Shown here piece by piece: positions 33,029-41,239 of a stretch of 64,000 bases of DNA. Positions within the stretch are counted from its first letter, which is position 1. Every line of letters begins with the position of its first letter. The notes under the pieces are model-generated. The model saw only the letters and a program-made list of their open reading frames with translations. It made no database searches and was not told the origin of the DNA. A program made the position numbers and the translations under genes. Source of the stretch: an uncultured Subdoligranulum sp. (lineage in GTDB: Bacteria > Bacillota > Clostridia > Oscillospirales > Ruminococcaceae); the NCBI GenBank assembly GCA_945830575.1, contig CALZZE010000005.1, positions 48,190-112,189 on the forward strand. The letters are read 5' to 3'.

Positions 33029-33060
33029 CGCTGCCCCCGGCCTTGCGGCCGGGGGCAGCG
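33029..33060 (-). terminator. Terminator of the ATP-grasp gene
   Basis: CGCTGCCCCCGGCC-TTGC-GGCCGGGGGCAGCG is a perfect 14-bp stem 22 bp after the minus-strand stop. Instead of a T-run it is followed by TCAGTGTGTCGAAAAACCT. Confidence 0.75.
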
Positions 33061-33082
33061 TGCTATGTGGAGGTGGTGATGG

Positions 33083-34276
33083 TTATTTGGTGCGCAGCAG
33101 GTCGGCGTAGAAGGCGTCCAGCTCGGCGCGGGTGTCAAAGGAGGCCAGATACATCTGGTTGCCCATGGCGCCGGAAAGCGCGTCGGGCACCCGGTCCATC
33201 AGCTTGATGTTCTTGCCGTACTTTTCCACGATGTCCGCGTGGGCCATGGCGTGGCCCTTGGCGTCCCGCAGCCCCGCGAAGGCGCAGAAATGATGCCCCC
33301 CGGCGGGCAGGCTGGACTTGTCAAAGGCGATCATGTCAGCCCAGATCTTGTACACGTTGGTGCTGTTGGCGTAGTTCATCATATCCGGCGAGATGCCGCC
33401 GCTGGGGCGCATGTTGACCTCCAGCCCCACCAGATCGCCCTTTTTGCCAAGGCCATCCTGATCCTGCGTCAGCCGGAAAAACTCAAAATGCACGAACCGG
33501 CTGCGCACGCCAAAGCTCTTGAGGGTGGCGCGGCCCGCGGCGCGGGTGTCCTCGGGCAGGTCCTTCAGAATGTAGAAGATGGAGTCGTCCAGATGGTTCA
33601 CGATGTCCATGATAGACACGGGGGTGACGTTGCCGGTCTCGAAAATCGGGTCGCCGTTGGAATCCACGATGGCGTCGTAGGAGTTCACCTCGGCATGGAC
33701 GAACTCCTCCATGATGTACAGCACATCGGGCTGGCGCTTGGCGAGAAATTCCTTCAGCTGGTCGTCGTTTTCGATTTTCCAGGTATCGGAGGCGCCCACG
33801 CCGTTGTCCGGCTTGGCCACCACCGGGTAGCCCACCTTTTTAATAAAGGAACGGGCGGCGGCGGGGCTGGTCACCAGATGCCAGCGCGCCGTGGGGATGC
33901 CCGCCTTGGCGTAGGCGGCCTTCATTTTGGACTTGTACTTGATGAGGGGCATATCCTTGGTCTGGAAGCCCGAGGGAATGTTGAAGTCGGTCCGCAGCCG
34001 GGCGTCCCGCTCCAGCCAGTATTCGTTGTTGGACTCCAGCCAGTCGATGCGCCCGTGCTTGAACGCCAGAAACGCCACGGCGCGGTACACCTCGTCGTAG
34101 TTCTCCAGATTGGTGACCTTGTAATACTCATTGACGCTGGAGCGCAGATTTTCGCTCAGCTCATTGTAGGGCTGGTCACCGATGCCCAGCACGTTCATGC
34201 CGTTGTTTTTCAGTTCCCGGCAGAACTGCCAGTAGTTGGCGGGGAAATTGGGGGATAAAAATACGATATTTTTCAT
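33083..34276 (-). CDS. ATP-grasp domain carboxylate-amine ligase-like protein
   Basis: A 397-residue protein with an N-terminal Rossmann-like pre-ATP domain (MKNIVFLSPNFPANYWQFC), a central ATP-grasp fold (FIKKVGYPVVAKPDNGVGASDTW, VLYIMEEFVHAEVNSYDAI) and a metal-binding end (LVGLEVNMRPSGGIS). Such enzymes join a carboxylate to an amine using ATP. No substrate can be assigned. It is divergent from a MATE exporter across 254 bp, which suggests a small product that is made and exported, though this is inference only. Confidence 0.85.
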   Translation of the reverse strand: MKNIVFLSPNFPANYWQFCRELKNNGMNVLGIGDQPYNELSENLRSSVNEYYKVTNLENYDEVYRAVAFLAFKHGRIDWLESNNEYWLERDARLRTDFNIPSGFQTKDMPLIKYKSKMKAAYAKAGIPTARWHLVTSPAAARSFIKKVGYPVVAKPDNGVGASDTWKIENDDQLKEFLAKRQPDVLYIMEEFVHAEVNSYDAIVDSNGDPIFETGNVTPVSIMDIVNHLDDSIFYILKDLPEDTRAAGRATLKSFGVRSRFVHFEFFRLTQDQDGLGKKGDLVGLEVNMRPSGGISPDMMNYANSTNVYKIWADMIAFDKSSLPAGGHHFCAFAGLRDAKGHAMAHADIVEKYGKNIKLMDRVPDALSGAMGNQMYLASFDTRAELDAFYADLLRTK

Positions 34277-34530
34277 GCGGATTCCTGCTTTCTATACTTC
34301 CCTTCCGGCGGCACAGCCGGTTTTTCCTGATTATACCATACTCCTGCTGAAAATTCAATGCTTTACAGCGATGAACCGATGGGAATACCGCATAATTTTT
34401 GCGCAGGTTGCGCAGAAATCCCCTGCACATTCCTCCAAAATTGTACGGATAAATCCTAAGATTTTCCCTTTTCCCCGGCGGGGAATCGTGGTATACTATT
34501 TTATTATTGTAGACAGGGAGGTCTTGCCTT
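34277..34530. promoter_or_regulatory. Divergent intergenic region of ATP-grasp and MATE genes
   Basis: A -10-like TATACT occurs at 34492-34497 before the MATE gene, with a weak -35. GGGAATACCGCATAATT (34381-34397) resembles the end of the MITE-like element at 18198. Nothing else was recognised. Confidence 0.35.
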
Positions 34531-35898
34531 ATGGCTGCATCCGCAGCAAACAAGGATATGGGCACCGGCAGCATCAAAAAACTGATGCTGGATTTGGCGG
34601 TGCCTGCCGTTGTGGCGCAGATCATCAATCTGCTGTACAATGTGGTGGACCGCATTTACATCGGGCACATTCCCGGCATCGGCGCGGCGGCGCTCACCGG
34701 CGTGGGACTGTTCACCCCCATTCTCATGCTGCTCACGGCGTTTGCCATGCTGCCCGGTTCCGGCGGCGCGCCCCGTGCGGCCATCGCCATGGGCCGGGGA
34801 GACAAGGACGGCGCCGAGCGAATCGTGGGCAACTGCTTCACGGTGCTGGTGGGGCTGGCGGTGTTGCTCACCGCGGTGTTTTATTTCGCCTCGCCCACGC
34901 TGCTGCGGATGTTCGGCGCGTCGGACGTGACGCTGCCCTACGGCGTGGCCTACGCCCGCATCTATGTGCTTGGCTCGGTGTTTGTGCTGGTGGTCATGGG
35001 CATGAACCCCTTCATCACCACGCAGGGCTTTGCCAAGATCAGCATGCTCACCACCGTCATCGGCGCGGTCATCAACATTGTGCTGGACCCCATCCTCATC
35101 TTTGTGCTGGGCATGGGCGTTCGGGGCGCGGCCACCGCCACCGTCCTCAGTCAGGCGGTGAGCGCCGTGTGGATTTTACGGTTCCTCACCGGCCCCAAGA
35201 CCCAGCTGAAGCTGCACCCCGCCAACATGGTGCTCAAACCCAAGGTCATCCTGCCCTGTCTGGGGCTGGGCGTTTCCTCCTTCGTCATGGTCTCCACCGA
35301 GAGCCTGCTCTCCATCAGCTTTACCACCAGTCTGGCCCGCTACGGCGGCGACCTCGCGGTGGGCGCTATGACGGTGCTGACCAGCATCAACCAGCTGGTC
35401 AGCATGCCGCTGCAGGGCATCTGTCAGGGCGGCCAGCCCATCATGAGCTACAACTACGGCGCCGGCAAGCCGGAGCGCGTCAAGGAGGCCTTCCGCTGCC
35501 AGTTCACCGTCTGCGTGGGCTACACGGTGGTGTTCTGGCTGCTGCTCATGGTGGTGCCGCAGGTGTTCGCGGGCATCTTCACCTCCGATGTGGAGCTGGT
35601 GACCTACACCGCCTGGGCCATCCGCATTTTCCTTGCGGGCGCGTTTTCGGTGGGCTTCCAGATCAGCTGCCAGCAAAGCTTCATGGCGCTGGGACAGGCC
35701 AAGTACAGCCTGCTGATGGCCTGCCTGCGCAAGCTGATTCTGCTCATCCCCCTGATTTTCATTCTGCCCAACTTCTTTGCGGACAAGGTGTTCGCGGTGT
35801 TTCTGGCCGAGCCGGTCAGCGACATCCTCGCCGCGGCCATCACCACCATCACCTTCCTGACCCACTTCAACAAGTTCCTGTACGGCGAAAAGAAATAA
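34531..35898 (+). CDS. MATE family efflux transporter (MepA-like)
   Basis: A 455-residue protein with twelve predicted membrane helices and two homologous halves. Family features include LAVPAVVAQIINLLYNVVDRIYIGHI near the N-terminus and GGQPIMSYNYGAG in the second half. It exports cationic drugs or metabolites using an ion gradient. AGGGAGG precedes the start at 34531. The divergent ATP-grasp ligase gene may supply its substrate. A bidirectional terminator follows. Confidence 0.93.
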   Translation: MAASAANKDMGTGSIKKLMLDLAVPAVVAQIINLLYNVVDRIYIGHIPGIGAAALTGVGLFTPILMLLTAFAMLPGSGGAPRAAIAMGRGDKDGAERIVGNCFTVLVGLAVLLTAVFYFASPTLLRMFGASDVTLPYGVAYARIYVLGSVFVLVVMGMNPFITTQGFAKISMLTTVIGAVINIVLDPILIFVLGMGVRGAATATVLSQAVSAVWILRFLTGPKTQLKLHPANMVLKPKVILPCLGLGVSSFVMVSTESLLSISFTTSLARYGGDLAVGAMTVLTSINQLVSMPLQGICQGGQPIMSYNYGAGKPERVKEAFRCQFTVCVGYTVVFWLLLMVVPQVFAGIFTSDVELVTYTAWAIRIFLAGAFSVGFQISCQQSFMALGQAKYSLLMACLRKLILLIPLIFILPNFFADKVFAVFLAEPVSDILAAAITTITFLTHFNKFLYGEKK

Positions 35899-35902
35899 AA
35901 AT

Positions 35903-35931
35903 TTCCCCCGCAGCCTTGGCTGCGGGGGGAA
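35903..35931. terminator. Terminator between convergent MATE and SDR genes
   Basis: TTCCCCCGCAGCC pairs with GGCTGCGGGGGGAA around a two-base loop, followed by TTCTTTG on the plus strand; it probably works for both genes. Confidence 0.8.
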
Positions 35932-35949
35932 TTCTTTGTAATTGGAAAA

Positions 35950-36750
35950 TTACCAGGTGCGGCTGCCCATGGCGCGGAACTGGGCCACGGTGGGAACATG
36001 AGAGTTCAGGCCGCCGTCCACGGTCATGATCTGGCCGGAGACGTAGGTGCTCTCGTCAGAGCCGAGGTAGACGCACAGATGGCCGATGTCCTCAGGGCAG
36101 CCATAGCGGTTCACGCAGATGTTGGACAGGAAGATGTCCTTGAGGGCCTGCGGCACGTGCGCGTCGTTCTGCGGGGTGACGATGAGGCCGGGACGCACGC
36201 AGTTGCAGCGGACGCCGGTCTTGCCGTATTGGGTGGCCACCATCTTGGTGAGCATGTCCACGCCGGCCTTGGCGCAGGCGTAGGCGGTGGAGCTGATGTC
36301 GCCGTTGCAGGCGGCCATGGAGCCGATGTTCACGATGGAGCCGCCGCCCACCTTCTGCAGGTAGGGAATGGCGACCTTGGTGGTGTAGAAGGTGCCGCGC
36401 ATGTCGCTCTCAAAGATGGCGTCCCACATCTCCACGGTCAGCTCGTCCACGCGGCCGTCCTTGAGGGCCACGTTGGCGGCGTTGTTCACCAGAATGTCGA
36501 TCTTGCCCCACTCCTTCTCGGTGTCGGCAAACAGGGCATCGATGCTGGACAGGTCGGTGATGTCCATGAAGTGGTACATGGCGGTGCCGCCGGCGGCGAC
36601 GATTTCGTCCACGACAGCCTGACCCTTGGCCTGACGGCGGCCGCAGATGACCACCTTGGCGCCCTCAGCGGCGTACAGCTTGGCGATGCCGATGCCGATA
36701 CCGCTGGTGGAACCGGTGACGATGGCGACTTTATCCTGTAATCTGTTCAT
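35950..36750 (-). CDS. Short-chain dehydrogenase/reductase (SDR)
   Basis: A 266-residue classical SDR: TGSTSGIG cofactor loop (residues 12-19), NNAAN, and catalytic S144, Y157 and K161 (YACAK). ICGRR at the end of the second strand suggests NADP preference. The substrate is unknown; oxidation of sugar acids, sterols or bile acids are all compatible. It has its own promoter and no co-transcribed partner. Confidence 0.92.
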   Translation of the reverse strand: MNRLQDKVAIVTGSTSGIGIGIAKLYAAEGAKVVICGRRQAKGQAVVDEIVAAGGTAMYHFMDITDLSSIDALFADTEKEWGKIDILVNNAANVALKDGRVDELTVEMWDAIFESDMRGTFYTTKVAIPYLQKVGGGSIVNIGSMAACNGDISSTAYACAKAGVDMLTKMVATQYGKTGVRCNCVRPGLIVTPQNDAHVPQALKDIFLSNICVNRYGCPEDIGHLCVYLGSDESTYVSGQIMTVDGGLNSHVPTVAQFRAMGSRTW

Positions 36751-36792
36751 TGGAAGAATCCTCCTTGTAAAAAGTTTTCAGTGGTTGCCATG

Positions 36793-36821
36793 ATTATAGC
36801 AGATTTTACAAAATAAATCAA
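36793..36821 (-). promoter_or_regulatory. SDR gene promoter
   Basis: On the minus strand, TTGATT (complement of 36816-36821), a 17-bp spacer and TATAAT (complement of 36793-36798) lie 43 bp before the start. Confidence 0.8.
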
Positions 36822-36872
36822 GTCATGTCGGAAGGATTGGGACAGGTCAACCTATTGAAAATCCCGATGAAG

Positions 36873-38255
36873 TCATCGCAGGAACAGCCGGAGCAGGCCG
36901 CTGTACAGATTCCGCCGGTAGGGCTGGTAGCGCATGGGCAGGTCCAGCCATGTTTTTTTGTCCACGATGCTCTTGGTGTGGGAGAACGCGTCAAAGCCCG
37001 CCTGCCCGTGGTAGGCGCCCATGCCGCTTTCCCCCACGCCGCCAAAGCCCATGGCGCTGGTGGCCAGATGGATGACCACATCGTTGATGCAGCCGCCGCC
37101 GAACCGGCACCGTTCGGTGACAAGCGCCTGATGGGCCTTGTCAGCGGTGAACAGGTAGAGCGCCAGCGGCTTGGGTCTGCCGCTCAGCAGCGCCACCGCA
37201 TCCTCCAGCCGGTCATAGGTCAGCACCGGCAGAATGGGGCCGAAAATTTCCTCCTGCATCACCGGGTCTTCCCAGCGCACGTTGTCCAGCAGGGTGGGCT
37301 CCAGCTGGCGGGTGTCCTCCCGCACGCCGCCGCCGCAGACCAGCTTGTCCCTGTCCACAAGGCCGCAGAGCCGCCGCAGATGCCGCTCGTTGACGATGCA
37401 GCCGTAGTCCGGGTTTTGCAGCGGCTGCGCCCCGTACTGGCGGGTGATCTCCGCCTGCAGAGCCGCCACCAGCCGGTCGTGGACAGCGCTTTGGCACAGG
37501 ATATAGTCGGGGGCCACGCAGGTCTGGCCGCAGTTGAGGAATTTGCCGAACACGATGCGCCGGGCCGCCAGCGCAATGTCGGCGGTCTCGTCCACGATGC
37601 AGGGACTTTTGCCGCCCAGCTCCAGCACGGCGGGGGTCAGCGTTTCGGCGGTGTGGCGCAGCACTTCCCGGCCCACCGCGGTGCTGCCCGTGAAGAACAC
37701 AAAGTCAAATTTCTGCTCCAGCAGCGCGGCGTTTTCCTGCCGCCCGCCGGTGACCACCGCCACGAATTCCGGGGCAAAGCACTCCTTCACCAGCGCCGCC
37801 AGCACCGCCGAAGTAGCGGGAGAGTAGGCGCTGGGCTTGACGATGGCGGTGTTGCCCGCCGCGATGGCGTCCGCCAGCGGGTCCAGCGTCAGCAGCAGGG
37901 GATAGTTCCAGGGGCTCATGATGAGGGTCACGCCGTAAGGCCCCGGCTTCCGGTAGCTGCGGGAGGCAAACTGTGCCAGCGGCGTGGGGAACCGGTGCTC
38001 GGCGGCGCGGCGGCGGATGTGGCGCAGCTGGTCGGAAATCTCGGTCTTGACCAGCCCCACCTCGCATAGGAAGCTCTCATAATCGCTTTTGCCCAGGTCG
38101 GCCTTCAGCGCCTCGTACAGTTCCTGTTCCCGGCGTTCCAGCGCGGCGTAGAGGGTCTTCAGCGCCGTGATGCGGTGCTCCACCGGCAGGGTGGCTCCGG
38201 TGGCAAAATAGCGGTGCTGGCTTTCCACCAGCGCGGCAATGGCCTGGGACGTCAT
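36873..38255 (-). CDS. Aldehyde dehydrogenase family protein
   Basis: A 460-residue ALDH. The catalytic cysteine is C246 in NCGQTCVAPD, the general-base glutamate is E212 in LELGGKSP, and the NAD-binding FTGSTAVG is present. The short class-3-like architecture resembles long-chain or coniferyl aldehyde dehydrogenases. The start at 38255 overlaps the stop of the preceding 51-residue frame (ATGA), so translation is coupled. It is the last gene of a MarR-controlled operon, suggesting response to an aldehyde or phenolic compound. Confidence 0.93.
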   Translation of the reverse strand: MTSQAIAALVESQHRYFATGATLPVEHRITALKTLYAALERREQELYEALKADLGKSDYESFLCEVGLVKTEISDQLRHIRRRAAEHRFPTPLAQFASRSYRKPGPYGVTLIMSPWNYPLLLTLDPLADAIAAGNTAIVKPSAYSPATSAVLAALVKECFAPEFVAVVTGGRQENAALLEQKFDFVFFTGSTAVGREVLRHTAETLTPAVLELGGKSPCIVDETADIALAARRIVFGKFLNCGQTCVAPDYILCQSAVHDRLVAALQAEITRQYGAQPLQNPDYGCIVNERHLRRLCGLVDRDKLVCGGGVREDTRQLEPTLLDNVRWEDPVMQEEIFGPILPVLTYDRLEDAVALLSGRPKPLALYLFTADKAHQALVTERCRFGGGCINDVVIHLATSAMGFGGVGESGMGAYHGQAGFDAFSHTKSIVDKKTWLDLPMRYQPYRRNLYSGLLRLFLR

Positions 38256-38407
38256 GCGGCACGCTCCTGTTCTCCCGCCACGCGGGTGTAAAACTGTTCC
38301 AGCTGGGCCGCGTCCAGCCGCTGGGGCTGGCGGTAGGGCAGCACCGGGATGAGCGCCCGGAACACCGCCTGATAGGCGCGGCAAAACAGCTTGTAAAGAA
38401 CATTCAT
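38252..38407 (-). CDS. 51-residue coupled microprotein, resembles N-terminus of iron alcohol dehydrogenase
   Basis: The ATG at 38407 overlaps the marR stop and its TGA overlaps the aldehyde dehydrogenase start, both as ATGA-type junctions. The 51 residues (MNVLYKLFCRAYQAVFRALI, then PVLPYRQPQRLDAAQLEQFY) resemble the N-terminal extension YKxYCRxxQ...LPxRxP of clostridial iron-containing alcohol dehydrogenases, but the catalytic body is missing. It may be a remnant of such a gene or a true small protein. Tight coupling on both sides argues that it is translated. Confidence 0.65.
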   Translation of the reverse strand: MNVLYKLFCRAYQAVFRALIPVLPYRQPQRLDAAQLEQFYTRVAGEQERAA

Positions 38408-38856
38408 TGGGGCAGACCCTCCTCGCTCAGTTTGCGCAGGTTGACAACGATGCTTTCCAGCGCGGTGTAAAAGGCGGCGCGGCTTTCCTCGGTCAGATCC
38501 TTGCCTGCCAACTCCACCGCCAGACTGGCCCGCTGGCACACATGCCCGGCAGCGGCCAGACCTTCCTCCGTCAGGCGGTAGACGCCCCGGTACAGCGATG
38601 CGCCCACCTCCTCCTTGACCACAAGGCCCTTTTTCTCCAGAGTAGCCATGGTGCGGGACACATCCGCCTTGTCCCGGCCGCAGCACTCGCCCAGCTGCCC
38701 GGCGGTCAGCCCCTCCGGGTGGCGTCGGATGGCCACCAGATAGGTGGCGTGGGGGCCTTTCAGGCCGTAGCGGGCCATCTCGTCCCCGGCAATTTTGTGC
38801 CAGTAACGGTCGATTTCAGAAATGGCGGACAAAAACCGCTCAAAGCGTTCCAGCAT
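38404..38856 (-). CDS. MarR family transcriptional regulator
   Basis: A 150-residue winged-helix repressor: LTAGQLGECCGRDKADVSRTMATLEKKGLVVKEE with the wing following, flanked by dimerisation helices. Cysteines in GECCGRD within the DNA-binding region might sense oxidants or electrophiles. It is the first gene of a three-gene operon with aldehyde dehydrogenase. Two copies of TTGATTTGTCAA at its own promoter point to autoregulation. Confidence 0.93.
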   Translation of the reverse strand: MLERFERFLSAISEIDRYWHKIAGDEMARYGLKGPHATYLVAIRRHPEGLTAGQLGECCGRDKADVSRTMATLEKKGLVVKEEVGASLYRGVYRLTEEGLAAAGHVCQRASLAVELAGKDLTEESRAAFYTALESIVVNLRKLSEEGLPQ

Positions 38857-38865
38857 GGGAAACCT

Positions 38866-38922
38866 CCAAAAGTTGATTTGTCAACTTTTGGAGTATAGCA
38901 TAGAGAAGTTGATTTGTCAATA
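38866..38922 (-). promoter_or_regulatory. MarR operon promoter with two operator copies
   Basis: On the minus strand the -35 TTGACA (complement of 38915-38920) is part of one palindrome TTGATTTGTCAA (38909-38920). After a 17-bp spacer comes TATACT (complement of 38892-38897), then the second copy within a perfect 11-bp-arm palindrome (38866-38891) that also contains the ribosome binding site region. Confidence 0.9.
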
Positions 38923-38934
38923 AAAACGGCGCAA

Positions 38935-38962
38935 AAAAGACCGCCCCGCTGCGGGGGCGGTC
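38935..38962 (-). terminator. Terminator of diguanylate cyclase gene
   Basis: On the minus strand GACCGCCCC/GGGGCGGTC (38939-38947 with 38954-38962) is followed by TTTTTT, just past the stop codon at 38966. Confidence 0.92.
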
Positions 38963-38965
38963 AGG

Positions 38966-40072
38966 TCACAGAGCCTCGGCGCCGAACAGGTGGTAGCAGT
39001 TTTTGCCCGCCCGCTTGGCGTTGTACAGCGCGTGGTCGGCCTTGCGGTACAGCTCGTCAAATTCTGTGCCGTACCGGGGGCTGAGTACAATGCCCATGCT
39101 GATGGAGATCACCGCGTCCCTGTCGTCCGGCGCGGGGGTGTCGGCCAGACGCATCAGCAGGTTGGCGGCCTTGGACTCGATCCAGTTGTCCTCCGGCACC
39201 GCCACCACGAACACCATAAATTCATCGCCGCCCATGCGGCACACCAAATCGGTGCTGCGGAAGTTGTCCCGCAAAAGCTGGGCCACCATTTCCAGCACCT
39301 TGTCGCCGTAGCCGTGGCCGTATGTATCGTTGATGCCCTTGAAATTGTCGATGTCCACCATGATCATGGCGCAGGGCACATCGCCCCGCTCCAGAATGGC
39401 CTTGATGCGTTCCTCGCCGCTGCGGCGGGTCACCGCCTTGGTGAGCACATCGGTGTCCCGCTGGCCCACCAGCGTGTCCCGGCTGGCCAGCTCCCGGGCG
39501 CGGTTTTCGATGTTGAACCGGGTCAGCATGATACCGATGGACAGCGCCACAAAGGTGTTCAGCAGGTTCATCACCCGCACATCCGGCATGCAGTACATCA
39601 TGTTTGCCACCGCGTAGATGGGCCAGGCGATGACCCCCGGCAGCACGCACCGCCAGAACACATCGGTCACCAGCATGGGCAGCACCGCAAAGGCCACGCA
39701 GATGAGCGCCCCCTGCTGGTCGCGGAACAGCACCACGCTGTTGAGGATGGCGAACAGATAACACGCCCCCATGAACACGTAGGTCATGCGGGTGGCGTTG
39801 CGGTAATGGTCGCGGGCGGTGGGGACAAAGGAAAACAGCACCAGCATCACCAGAGAAAAGGCGAAATGCACGCCCATCTGGCTGCTCATGAAATTTTCCC
39901 CGGCGCTGGCCAGCAGCAGGCCGATGCCGGAGGCCAGTCCCAGCGTGGCGGCATAGCGCAGCCGCCGGGCGTTGGTCTCCTCGATGGTATCGTGGTGCGC
40001 CGCCAGAATGGCGGGGGTCAGATCGCCGGTGAGCCAGCGCATCCATTGTTTGGGATCCAGTGAAAGGGTCAT
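38966..40072 (-). CDS. Membrane-bound diguanylate cyclase (GGDEF)
   Basis: A 368-residue protein with about six N-terminal membrane helices (about 40-185) and a C-terminal GGDEF domain. The active motif GGDEF is intact at 281-285, and an inhibitory I-site RSTD (272-275) lies five residues upstream. It therefore makes cyclic di-GMP with product feedback. The membrane module is a sensor of unknown ligand. It has its own promoter and terminator. No EAL or HD-GYP phosphodiesterase lies in the window. Confidence 0.95.
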   Translation of the reverse strand: MTLSLDPKQWMRWLTGDLTPAILAAHHDTIEETNARRLRYAATLGLASGIGLLLASAGENFMSSQMGVHFAFSLVMLVLFSFVPTARDHYRNATRMTYVFMGACYLFAILNSVVLFRDQQGALICVAFAVLPMLVTDVFWRCVLPGVIAWPIYAVANMMYCMPDVRVMNLLNTFVALSIGIMLTRFNIENRARELASRDTLVGQRDTDVLTKAVTRRSGEERIKAILERGDVPCAMIMVDIDNFKGINDTYGHGYGDKVLEMVAQLLRDNFRSTDLVCRMGGDEFMVFVVAVPEDNWIESKAANLLMRLADTPAPDDRDAVISISMGIVLSPRYGTEFDELYRKADHALYNAKRAGKNCYHLFGAEAL

Positions 40073-40104
40073 GCTGTCTGCTCCTGTTTTTGTGATACGC
40101 TATT

Positions 40105-40133
40105 ATTGTAGCATACTTTCCGGCCAAACGCAA
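40105..40133 (-). promoter_or_regulatory. Diguanylate cyclase promoter
   Basis: TTGCGT (complement of 40128-40133), a 17-bp spacer and TACAAT (complement of 40105-40110, extended TGC) lie 33 bp before the start. Confidence 0.8.
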
Positions 40134-40193
40134 TGAAAAAAGAACAAAGAACAGAAGAAATTTTGTCAGATTTGCACAACGGGAGGTTGCCTC

Positions 40194-40222
40194 TTGCGCT
40201 CCGGCGCAAAAACGCTTATACT
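40194..40222 (+). promoter_or_regulatory. corA promoter
   Basis: TTGCGC (40194-40199), a 17-bp spacer and TATACT (40217-40222) precede corA by 30 bp. The spacer contains an inverted GCGC-type repeat, possibly coincidental. Confidence 0.7.
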
Positions 40223-40251
40223 GGAATCAATGACAGAAGGCGGTGTTGACC

Positions 40252-41193
40252 ATGATGAAAATTTATCGGACGCAGGACAAACAGCTCACCCGTGCCACGG
40301 ATTTCACCGAGGGCGTGTGGGTCTGCATGACGGCCCCCACGCAGGAGGAAGTGCGGGAGGTAGCCGCCACGCTGGACATCGAGCCTGCCGACCTGCAGGC
40401 CGCCCTTGACCCGGAAGAATCCGCCCGCATCGCGCTGGAGGACGGCTACACCGTCATTCTGGTGGACATTCCCGTCAAGCCCGCCGGGCAGGGGGAGGGC
40501 ATCTACACTACGGTGCCGTTGGGCATCCTGCTCACGCAGGACCTCATCATCACGGTCTGTTCGGTGGAAACGGCGGTGCTGGGGGACTTTGCCGCCTGCC
40601 GTGTGCGGGGCTTTTCCACCCGCAAAAAGATGCGGTTCGTCTACCAGATTTTGTACCGCGCCGCCACGCTGTACCAGCAGGAACTGCGCCTCATTGACCG
40701 CCGCCGCCAGAGCATCGAGAAAAACCTCACCGGGACCCTGCGGGACAGCGACCTGATGGAGCTGCACGGTCTGGAATCCTCGCTGGTGTATTTTGCCACC
40801 TCTCTGCGGGCGAATCTGACGGTGCTGGACCGCCTCACCCGCTACAAGCGGCTGGAGCAGTACCCCGATGACCGGGAACTGCTGGACGACGTCATCGTGG
40901 AGATCCGGCAGGCCATCGAGATGACCGGTATTTACCGGGACGACATCAAGGGCACGCGGGAGCTGTTCAGCTCCATTCTGGACAACCGCCTGAACAACGC
41001 CATGAAATACCTCACCTCCATCACCCTCATCATGGCGGTGCCCACCGTCATTTCGGGATTGTACGGCATGAACGTGAATCTGGACGGCATGCCATTTGCC
41101 AATTCCTTCTGGGGGTTCACCATCGTGTGCGGCATCATTGTGGCGGTGTGTCTGGTGTCGGCGTGGATTCTGCACAAAAAGCATATGCTGTAA
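40252..41193 (+). CDS. corA: CorA family divalent cation transporter
   Basis: A 313-residue protein with a large cytoplasmic N-terminal domain, a long stalk helix and two C-terminal membrane helices. The selectivity motif GMN is at 272-274 (YGMNVNLDG). It takes up Mg2+ or related cations. Start choice between adjacent ATGs at 40252 and 40255 is uncertain, with AGAAGG upstream. It is followed after 46 bp by an ECF sigma factor gene, possibly on the same transcript. Confidence 0.92.
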   Translation: MMKIYRTQDKQLTRATDFTEGVWVCMTAPTQEEVREVAATLDIEPADLQAALDPEESARIALEDGYTVILVDIPVKPAGQGEGIYTTVPLGILLTQDLIITVCSVETAVLGDFAACRVRGFSTRKKMRFVYQILYRAATLYQQELRLIDRRRQSIEKNLTGTLRDSDLMELHGLESSLVYFATSLRANLTVLDRLTRYKRLEQYPDDRELLDDVIVEIRQAIEMTGIYRDDIKGTRELFSSILDNRLNNAMKYLTSITLIMAVPTVISGLYGMNVNLDGMPFANSFWGFTIVCGIIVAVCLVSAWILHKKHML

Positions 41194-41239
41194 CATTTTC
41201 GGGGTTTTCCCGTTCTGACAGGGGAAAGGATGTGGTCAC

